A DNA stretch of 64,000 nucleotides from contig NW_001914873.1 of assembly GCF_000208925.1 (NCBI RefSeq), positions 1 to 64,000 of the forward strand, written 5' to 3'. A model generated the notes under the pieces. The model did not search any database. It worked only from the letters and a program-made list of their open reading frames with translations, and was not told the origin of the DNA. Position 1 is the first letter of the stretch. Each line of letters opens with the position of its first letter. This DNA comes from Entamoeba histolytica HM-1:IMSS (Eukaryota; Evosea; Mastigamoebida; Endamoebidae). The translations under genes were made by a program, and so were the position numbers. Of this stretch, positions 30,878 through 39,381 are shown one piece after another.

Positions 30878-32611
30878 TTAATTAATTTCAGAATTGTTAT
30901 CTCTCAAATTTGTTGTGGAAGTGCTCAAAGATAAACTTGATATTTCACTTGTTAAATCCCCACCAACTTCTTTTTTTCTTTTCTTTTCTTCTTTTTTTTC
31001 TTTTTTCAATACTTTCTTTAATTCTTTCTTTCTTTTTTCTTCTTCACGAGTTTCTTTAAATTCTTTCCAATTTGAACTCCATTCTTTTTTTATTTGTTTC
31101 TTTTTCTCTTTCATTTGTTCAATACGTTTTTCTCTTATTTTTTTAAGTGATTCCATTCTTTCTTTATGTTTTTTTTCCATACCTTCAAACACATTTTTAA
31201 GAGAAGAATCACTTAAAGAAGATTTCTTTTTTTGATTTGATTTTAATTCACTTGAACCGAAAGAAAGATTTGATGATTTTAAATCATCCTTTGATATTCC
31301 ATGAACCTCTTTTCCTTTTTTTAATTCATTTAGTCGTTCTAATAATAATTGATTCTTTCTTTTCTTTTCTTCTAATTCATAAAATTTTTCATCATATTCT
31401 TCCTTTATTTCATAAAACTGCTCTTCAATTTTATCAGCCTGTCCTACACTGATATACAATTGAACATAATAGTCATGAACAAATTGATTTAATGAATGAA
31501 TTAAATTTTCATAAGTATAATAATCATCAATATTACTTGTAAAAAATTCTAATGACTGATATATTTGAGAACTAATGTTATTATTTAAATATTTTTTCAT
31601 TGGAAGGGCATTTGTTTTTATTAACATAACTAAATCAATAATAATTTCTGGTGTTAATTCAATAAACTTACAACTATCATCATCAGGACTATTCATTATA
31701 TGTTTAGATAATAATAAATTATCAATATCAACTTCTTTATTTAACATACCTCTTAATTGATGTGCAAGAATATCATTGTCAGTTGTTTTAACACCAACAA
31801 CTCTTGTAATTAATTGAGAAATAAATGTTAAAACTTTTGAATTTCTCTCATAAAAATCAATTCCAACAATTTGTTTAAAAAGTCCAATGTCATTAGAAAC
31901 AATATTAGAGATACTTCTTACCATCACATTAAAAATATCATTTTTAATTAATCCTTCTTTATCTTCTACTAATTGATCAATTCTCTTAAAAACAATTTTT
32001 ATTAAATGAATAAAGAATGGAGAGAATTTATTTAAAATTTCTGATTTATGGTCATGAATAATATGAAATAATTTAACCAATATCATTAAATTATTAACAT
32101 ACTTTTCATTATTCTCTTCTGAATAATCATCACAATTTCCATTTAATATATTAACATTAATTTTATCAATTAGTTGTTGTTGATCATAAAGTAAATGAAT
32201 AATAGATTGAAAAAATTTAGGAATATATTTTAATGCAAATACATAAAAAAATATGGAAAAATACCCATCATTATTAAATAATATATTTTTATTATCTACA
32301 GTATTATTTTATTTGACAGTTTAATTAAAGTTCTATTAAATTTTTAATACAAACCTTTTGTGATAATTTGTTTGTTAAATGCCCAAATAAGTAATTCTTC
32401 TAATCTACCATGTGCATGAAAATATTTCATTAAAATTTCTGCATTCTTAATGCATTCTTTATCATTAATATTATAAATTAACTAATTAATAAATATAAAA
32501 TATTAGGTATTATATTTATATGTAAATTAATCAAACATTTGAACAAATAGCAAAAACAGCACCAGATTCTTGGTTAAACAATACTTTATTAAAAGACTCA
32601 AGATCAAACAT
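30878..32611 (-). CDS. Coiled-coil protein, three exons, tandem paralogue A
   Basis: Exons are 32537-32611, 32355-32481 and 30878-32295. Introns of 55 and 59 nt start GTTTGAT and GTTTGT and end TAG. The spliced product is 539 residues starting MFDLESFNKVLFNQESGAVF. The N-terminal two thirds are helical (LIYNINDKECIKNAEILMKYFHAHGRLEELLIWAFNKQ...). The C-terminal 180 residues are a Lys/Glu coiled coil and a Ser-rich tail. The neighbour upstream (32720-34269) has the same exon sizes (75 and 127 nt) and a similar sequence, so the two are tandem duplicates. The helical N-terminus faintly recalls SIT4-phosphatase-associated (SAPS) proteins, but I do not rely on that. Function unknown. Confidence 0.78.
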
Positions 32612-32719
32612 TACCAATTTAAAGTTCTATATCTAAAAAAAATAATTAGTAGTTTGAAATGAAATAAAGTTATTACTTAAATACCAAAAAACAAAGAAAT
32701 GAATGAAAGGAGAAAAATG

Positions 32720-34269
32720 TTATTTGACATCTTTTTTTGATTTCTTTTCTTCTTCTCTTTTTCTTTTTTTTTCTTCTTTTTCCATTTTCTTTTGTTCAGC
32801 TTTTCTTTTCTTCTCAGCTTTCTTTTCACCTTGTGTTACTTTCTTAATCTCATTTTTTGTTACTAATTTTTGTTGTTGTGTACTTTCATTTAATTTTCCT
32901 TTATGACGTTCTAAATTTAATTGAGTAGTAAGTGGACCAGATGTAGAAGTTGTTGTCTTTAATAAAATATCAGAAAAATTATGAATTCCTTTTTTAATAC
33001 AAAGTTGCTGTAATTGTTCTTTTAGTTTCATATTTTTTATCTTCTTTTCTTTTAATATATTATTTGATTGACCAACTTTTTCTTTAATAGAATTTAATTG
33101 TCTTAATTTACTTTCTTCTTCACTGCATACTGCTTTAAAATAGGTGTAAAATTCTCTTGAGAAAGTTTCAAAAGAACGGAGTACATTAGTGTAAATTAAG
33201 AAGTCATCAGAAGAGCAACCAGATAATGATAAAGCTTTTGATACTTCTACCCTAATTAATGGAGATAACATTCTTTTAATAGGAAGAATATTACATTTAA
33301 TTAAAGAAGCTAATTCATTTGAAGACATTTGACATACTTCTTGAGTTTGTTGTTTTTCTTCATATTTTGAATGTTCTAAAATAGTTTCAATTGACATAAA
33401 TTCTTCTAAATTATGTGCAACAGCAACAAGGTGCATAACATAAGGTTCATTACATTTATTAAGCATTTTCTCTAAAGTATCAGCAACAAACCCAATTTTT
33501 TCAATATATTGGTCAGTATTTTGAAATGCTCTTCTGAGCATTCTTTTATTTTTCATAAAATTAGTTACTGTTAATTTAATAATTTTACCAAATAAACTGG
33601 AATTAAATCCTTTTTTCTTATAAATTGGATTATCAAGTAATTTAGATATTCCATTTAACATTGTAAAATAATTCATTGGAATTAATCTTAAATATACTTC
33701 AAATCCATTTTTTAATATTTGAATCATTTTTAATAAGTCTTGAATATTTTTGTAATACTTTTCATTCATTTCTTTCGTATATTCATCTAAATTTCCTCTA
33801 AATAAATCAATATCAATTGAGTCAAGCATTGTACGATCTTCAAATAATGGTTTAATTACTTCTTTTGAATAATCAAAAAAATTATCAATAGCATAAAGAT
33901 AATTAAATGTCGTAAAAAATCTATATGTTTCTACTTCATCTCGTGCATTTCCTACAATATAAATAACTTTTTCTCATCTAATAATTCATTATAAAAATTA
34001 TTAAAAATAATAAACTTTTTTCTAGATATTCTTTTTCAAATGCCCAAATAAATAAGTCTTGCATTTTTCCATATGCAGAAAAGTATTCCATAACACATGA
34101 TGCATTTTTTTGACAAAATTGATCTGTAGGATCATATATTAACTATAATATTATATTTTTCTTTTTTTTTCTTTTCTTTAAAACTAAAACAAACATTACA
34201 ACAGATTGACATTAATAATCCACTGCTTGTGTCAAATAATAAATTATTGAATGCATTAGTATCAGTCAT
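32720..34269 (-). CDS. Coiled-coil protein, three exons, tandem paralogue B
   Basis: Exon 1 is 34195-34269 (starts MTDTNAFNNLLFDTSSG), exon 2 34016-34142, exon 3 from about 33972 to 32720. Intron 1 (52 nt) is canonical GTTTGT...TAG. Intron 2 starts GTTTATT at 34015; its canonical TAG acceptor (33978) leads to a quick stop, whereas a GAG acceptor at 33973 keeps a frame of 484 residues. Either the unusual acceptor is used or one A is missing from the A-run after the TAG. The protein mirrors paralogue A: helical N-terminus (LIYDPTDQFCQKNASCVMEYFSAYGKMQDLFIWAFEKE), long helical middle and a very basic C-terminal coiled coil ending KKSKKDVK. Function unknown. Confidence 0.7.
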
Positions 34270-34470
34270 CTTATAAACAAAAAATTTAAATAACTAGTTA
34301 ATCCAATACTTCTTTTATGAAATATGTTAAATTAATTTGAATAGTTTTATTATTATAATTTTATCATTTTATTGGGTTATTTTCTTTAAGAAAAAATAAA
34401 GAAAATTAATTTATTTTAAGGTTTTGTAAAATACCAAAAAAAAATATTATTAATATTGAAAATGTGTTAT

Positions 34471-34990
34471 TTATTTTTTAAAGCAAAGTTGACGTACAAA
34501 TACTTCTAACTGCTCGACTTTCTTTCGTAAATCTTTTCTAATAATTAGTATTATATTCAATCTTCTTAAATGATTTATTAAATAACAAACACTTCAGCAT
34601 TTAATTCAGCAAGACCAGCAACTGATTGTTCAATTTGACTAAATCGGTTTAATAATTGATCAACAGAATCCGAATAATCTAATACTGATAAAAGAACTTG
34701 ATTTGTACTTGCTTTATGAATTTCAGTTGATTTTGAAGTAGCATCAGAACACTATTAATTAATATAAAATTATCTTTAGTTTATATAAAACAAACATTTT
34801 GAAGAAATACTTGTATCTTTGCAATATAATCATCAAGTGCACTTGCACAACATGTTGTTTGTTGATGAAGTGTATGAAGATAAGCAGCAGGGTCAAGAGG
34901 TTCAAATGATGGATCTTTCAACATTTCATCTGTTGGAACTAGAGGGATAGGACTAACCCATTCTATATCATTTTGTTGTTTTTCTGACAT
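34471..34990 (-). CDS. BORCS6-like small helical protein, three exons
   Basis: Exons 34796-34990, 34591-34751 and 34471-34537 are joined across introns of 44 and 53 nt, both GTTTGTT...TAG. The spliced protein has 140 residues and starts MSEKQQNDIEWVSPIPLVP. Its helical part begins DPAAYLHTLHQQTTCCASALDDYIAKIQVFLQN and ends LAELNAEVKDLRKKVEQLEVFVRQLCFKK. The arrangement (DPxxL, repeated helices, xxxIKxxLxxLExLC ending) resembles BORCS6/lyspersin, a subunit of the BORC complex that recruits Arl8 and kinesin to lysosomes in animals. The call is by motif pattern, so other BLOC-1/BORC-type subunits are possible. Only exon 1 would be seen without splicing. Confidence 0.62.
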
Positions 34991-35102
34991 GAAAGAATGG
35001 TTTTATAGTTTTTTTTTAAAATACAAAGAAAATAAAAAATATTAAAAATAACTATATTAAACTATTCATAAATTCTTTTTTGTTTTTATAACAAAAAAGG
35101 AA

Positions 35103-35957
35103 TTAAAATTGTTGTTCAAGTGAAGACTTTCTTAAAAATGGGTTTGGCACTGAATTACTAATTAAATCATATTGTGTTTCTTGACTTTGAATTTGTTGGT
35201 TAAAATTAATGAATGGAATTGAATGAGAAGAATGAGAAAAGACATTTGATATTTCTTCTAAAGCTGTTATTTGTTGAGGAGATAATGATTTTAAAGAGTC
35301 AAAGAGATAATATTGATGACAACTAAAATCAAGTGAAAGCATTAATCGAATATATTTTTTTAATCCATTTTCTAATGTTTCAATTGGTTTTATTTTATTA
35401 AGATTCTTTCTAATTTGTTCCATTAATATTGAATTAGTAGCAAGAAGAGTAAATACACAAATATTTGATTCATCTGTAAGACTTGATGAATTTGAAATAT
35501 TTAAATTTTCACAAATTTTTGGTTTTTTTTCATTATCTCTTTTGAAAGAATCAAATTTTAGTTTCTTTTTAGACTCAGGTTTAGAAGTAACTTTAATTGG
35601 AGCAGAAAAAAGTTTAGTAATTAATTCTTTATGATTTAAAATATCAATACGTACAATAAATAACATATCTTCATGTTGACTAGATAAAACAGTTAATTTA
35701 CTTTCGATTGAAACAGAATGTGTTGTTAATTGATGTATTTTATATTTAATTGGTGAGGCATTGACAAATGGAACTAATCGTTTATCAGGAGTGTCATAAA
35801 TTAATACACATTTAAATTCGCACTCTGTTAGTTGCATTGTTTCTGAACGTAATTGTATGTAAAAATTATTTTGTTTAACAACAATGTATATCTCTTTATT
35901 CCCAATAACTTGTGTCCGTGCACAAGTTTGACGCTCAATAAAAATTGATTGGTTCAT
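35103..35957 (-). CDS. Hypothetical protein with beta-rich N-terminus
   Basis: A 284-residue protein without a family that I recognise. The first 120 residues alternate strands (KEIYIVVKQNNFYIQLRSETMQLTECEFKCVLIYD...KLTVLSSQHEDMLFIVRIDIL) and could be an Ig-like or transcription-factor-type beta domain. A basic linker follows (KPESKKKLKFDSFKRDNEKKPK), then a helical region (NSILMEQIRKNLNKIKPIETLENGLKKYIRLMLSL). The Lys-rich linker could serve as a nuclear signal, as inference. Single exon with an intact frame. Confidence 0.7.
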   Translation of the reverse strand: MNQSIFIERQTCARTQVIGNKEIYIVVKQNNFYIQLRSETMQLTECEFKCVLIYDTPDKRLVPFVNASPIKYKIHQLTTHSVSIESKLTVLSSQHEDMLFIVRIDILNHKELITKLFSAPIKVTSKPESKKKLKFDSFKRDNEKKPKICENLNISNSSSLTDESNICVFTLLATNSILMEQIRKNLNKIKPIETLENGLKKYIRLMLSLDFSCHQYYLFDSLKSLSPQQITALEEISNVFSHSSHSIPFINFNQQIQSQETQYDLISNSVPNPFLRKSSLEQQF

Positions 35958-36910
35958 ATTTAATGTATTACTCTTTTGATTTAAAAGTTTTACAACTAAT
36001 GTATCAAAAAATATATCATCAATAATTCAAACATTTTCTTTTGAACTTTTTTTCAAACTTCTTATCATTCTTCTTTAATTATGAAATTTCTTTGAAAATC
36101 TCTTTTATTCTAATTTAGTATTTTTATTCTTTTAATTATTATTTAAAAGATCTTTACTATTTTGTTAGATGACTCACTTCTTTTTAACTTTTATTGTAAC
36201 TCTCTCAAAATAACTTCATTGTCTTCAAACTTAAAGAAAAAACCTAGAAATTTCTTAATCACATATTTTTCTTTTGAATTTTCATCATATAAATGACGTT
36301 GAAAAACTTTTCATAATAATATTCTTTTACTCCTTTTATCTTCTATAATCTCTGTTTTTTTTGTTAAATAAAAATTTCATTCACAAAAACAATATTTAAG
36401 AGTAACAAAAATATTAATCCAATAAATTTTTTCTTAACTTAAACTAATTTCACTTATAAAAAATCTTTCATTATTTTACTGATTTATTACAATCAAAAAT
36501 AATGTATTTTAATTTCCATATTTCTTAATAATATAACTCTAACTTTATTATAAAAACATTTATCAGAAATTTTAAATTCACTGTTGAATATATTTCTCTT
36601 TACTTATTATCTTTAAAAAATATACAAATTGTAATTTATCAACCTAAGCTTAAATACGTTAGGATATTTAGGTACTTCATTATCATTTTTTTTAGTAAAT
36701 TTAAACTTTTGAGATATTATTCAAATAGTGTTATATTCATTCAATTTTTAATTTATTCATAAAAGTTTATTAAATGGATTGTATAAATCACAGTCAAAAA
36801 AATATTACATAACGTTCTTTTCATATGTACTACTTCATATACTCCACATCTTTTATTTGATATATTAAAATATCTTCTTTTATTCTCATTAAAAAAAAAA
36901 GAAAAAAAAA
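35958..36910. other. Gene-free AT-rich intergenic region
   Basis: About 950 bp between two divergent genes, with no supportable ORF or RNA. It contains promoters for both sides. Confidence 0.5.
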
Positions 36911-36920
36911 CTTAAAAAGG
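36911..36920 (+). promoter_or_regulatory. TATA-like element of the MAT1 gene
   Basis: CTTAAAAAGG lies 30-39 bp before the ATG at 36950, a position typical for the Entamoeba TATA-like box. Confidence 0.45.
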
Positions 36921-36949
36921 TTTGAAAGTTTTGTTTGATTATACACCTC

Positions 36950-37618
36950 ATGACTTATGAACTTCCTGATGCTAAAACACTACGACATATACCTGACGAA
37001 TATAGAAAATGTGGAGAATGTGATAAAACTAAAATTGATGAATTAAGAAGATCAACTATTTGTTGTCATATTTTATGTCAAGCATGTCTTTCAGTAAAAC
37101 ATGAGAAATTTACTTGTCCTAAGTGTGGGATTGAGTTATCAAAAAGTGAGTTTGTTTCATACAAAAGAGATGACTCATTAATGAAAAAAGAAAAACGAGA
37201 AAAGTTACCTAAAAACATAAAAGAATTAGACCGAGGGGATTTCAATGATACTCCAACTTATAACAACTTTTTGGAAGAAGTTGAAATACTTAATGAAAAA
37301 ATGAAAACTGAAAGTGACCCTACTAAAATGGAATTATATATTAAATTAGCTGGAATTAAACCAAGAAAACACAAAGGAACAGATAAAAAAAGGCGTTTTG
37401 AAGCCCAAAGTAAAAAAGAACAAAAAAAACCTCTTCATGAACTTGCTATCAACGTTCAAACGAATGGTGGAATGATTGACCTTCATACTGAAACACCTAA
37501 AAATGTTATTTCAAAATCAAAACAAACAACTGTAGCTGATGAAATAAAGAAATTCTTTGGATACGATCCAAAATGTGTTCAATTAAAGAAAAAATATGAA
37601 GCTCTTAATTGGTTTTAA
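36950..37618 (+). CDS. MAT1/Tfb3, CDK-activating kinase assembly factor (TFIIH)
   Basis: A 222-residue protein that joins CDK7 and cyclin H and links the kinase to core TFIIH, acting in transcription and repair. The N-terminal RING is complete: C21-x2-C24, C39-H40, C43-x2-C46, C56-x2-C59 (MTYELPD start). Just after it comes the MAT1 signature DFNDTPTYNNFLEEVEILNEKM. A charged helical middle and a short C-terminal segment (FFGYDPKCVQLKKKYEALNWF) follow. The start is the ATG at 36950; the earlier codons in frame begin with TTG. It is shorter than human MAT1 (309), mainly in the coiled-coil part. Confidence 0.9.
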   Translation: MTYELPDAKTLRHIPDEYRKCGECDKTKIDELRRSTICCHILCQACLSVKHEKFTCPKCGIELSKSEFVSYKRDDSLMKKEKREKLPKNIKELDRGDFNDTPTYNNFLEEVEILNEKMKTESDPTKMELYIKLAGIKPRKHKGTDKKRRFEAQSKKEQKKPLHELAINVQTNGGMIDLHTETPKNVISKSKQTTVADEIKKFFGYDPKCVQLKKKYEALNWF

Positions 37619-38347
37619 ATTGAATTATTTGTGTTATTACAAAAAAAAAACAATTTATTTTAACTGTGTTATTACTACCTTCTTTAAATTAGGTAATATA
37701 ATACAACAACCTTTTAATAATAATGTTTTTATTAAATAAAAGAATGTGTTAATAGTACATTCTTTTCATTAAAACAAATTTTAAATATCACAACCATCTG
37801 TTCATTGTTAAACTATTTTTTTATTTTATCTTAAAAAATGTAACAATAAAACCATATTATAATACAAAATTATAATGAATATCTTTATTAAATAATCTTA
37901 ATTAATATACACAATAACTTCTCTGAACTATTTTATGTTTTTTGTTATGTTGGAGTTAAAATAAAAGTAATTTGTTTAAAAATAATAATAAATTCATCAT
38001 GAATTAAAAATATCAGTAATGCTTTCAAATCTTAAAATGATTAACTTGTTATACATCAAATCATAATACAAACTTCTCAAAATAAATGTTAACAAAATGC
38101 TTAATTGAGAAATAAAATAAAAAGAAAAATGGAAATTGTATAACAATTTCAAAAAAAAATGGTTCAATTTTTTACATTCAGAAAAGAATAAAAAGAGTTT
38201 CATGAAGAATTAAATGTGTCTATAAAAAATGAATTGCCTATCTCTACTTCCTTCTTTTGTTAGTTTTAATACTTTTTTTTATAAAAGATATGAAATTTCA
38301 AGAAAACAAACCGGGACAACTGAAAATGAATAGAAACATTGAAACAA
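37619..38347. other. Intergenic region
   Basis: About 730 bp of AT-rich sequence, with no supportable gene. A short out-of-frame ATG ORF (from 38290) overlaps the start of the tetraspanin-like gene and is not called. Confidence 0.45.
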
Positions 38348-39152
38348 ATGACCAAGAGCGGGTTTATGTACATATTCTCACTCATTTGGGTTCTGTCAAT
38401 ATGTTTTTTTTCAGTAATTATTTCTTCAATAGGAATATATTATGGTTCTACTTCACAAGAATTAGATAATATTAAATTTGGACTTAAAATTGTTGTATAT
38501 ATTCTTTCATTCATCTGCCCTTTGTTTGGAATTTCTTATACATTTTATATTAATGAAATAACTCAAAACCAACAAATAATAATAAATATTATTGGAATAA
38601 TTGGTATCATCTGTTGTTTTTGTGCGTCTATTTATTGTATAGTTATTATGAGTGAAATGTCTAAGACATGGGATGATATTGATAATAGTCATATTATTCA
38701 ATACGAATTTGAAGTTTGTTATTATTTTCTCTTCAAATAAACATTGTGTCATATATTAGAATGAGTGTTGTATCATTGCAGAATATCGGAGTGATGGAAA
38801 TCATTATATATTCAAATCATGTCCTTTACTTTCACCAACAACTGAAATAAAAAGCACCTGTAAAAATGAATTTGGTGGAAAAATAATATGTCCAATGAAA
38901 GATATAGGATATGGGTTTAATGCAAGAGACAATTTATGTACAGTTCATTTTGATTATACAATTGTTGTATTATCATTAATATCTTTTACCTTAGACATCA
39001 TACTCCTATTCTTAACTTTACTATTTTCAGTACTCATCATCATTTCCCATTGGAAAAAACCATGTCTTACAAAACATATTACTAAAACACAAACAACTAG
39101 ATATTTATCAAATCATTCTCAAATCAATAAACAAGAATATGTAGATGTATAA
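38348..39152 (+). CDS. Tetraspanin-like four-helix membrane protein, two exons
   Basis: Exon 1 (38348-38713) and exon 2 (38760-39152) flank a 46-nt intron, GTTTGTTATT...ATATTAG. The spliced protein has 252 residues. Three membrane helices lie in exon 1 (MYIFSLIWVLSICFFSVIIS, FGLKIVVYILSFICPLFGIS, IIINIIGIIGIICCFCASIY). A large Cys-containing loop follows, with a CC pair (NECCIIAEYR) and further cysteines (SCP, STC, ICP, NLC), and then a fourth helix (YTIVVLSLISFTLDIILLFLTLLF). This is the tetraspanin plan, although the canonical CCG is CCI here. Tetraspanins organise membrane microdomains. Entamoeba has a family of these proteins. Confidence 0.82.
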
Positions 39153-39381
39153 ATAATTCTAATTAATTAAATTAAACATCCTTCTATTTATATACTTAAA
39201 ATTGAAATCATTATCAAAGTTTATTCTTTTCAATTGAAATTCCTTATTAAATAAATTTTTCCTCAAATAATATGATATTATTCAATATAAATACATAAAA
39301 TATAATGTTGATAACTCTTATTATTAGTTTATCTGAATAAATAAATTAAATAAATACTTAAACCTCAAAATTGAATTAATG
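39153..39381. other. Convergent 3' intergenic spacer
   Basis: AT-rich interval between the ends of the tetraspanin-like gene and SEC31. No gene seen. Confidence 0.4.

Noticed and set aside
30878..32611. Assignment of the tandem paralogues to SIT4-phosphatase-associated (SAPS) proteins.
   Set aside because: Only a faint resemblance over one helix in the N-terminal region; the rest does not follow the SAPS pattern.
38257..38469. Alternative frame over the start of the tetraspanin-like gene.
   Set aside because: The overlapping frame from 38348 has membrane helices and joins exon 2 through a good intron; the other frame has neither.
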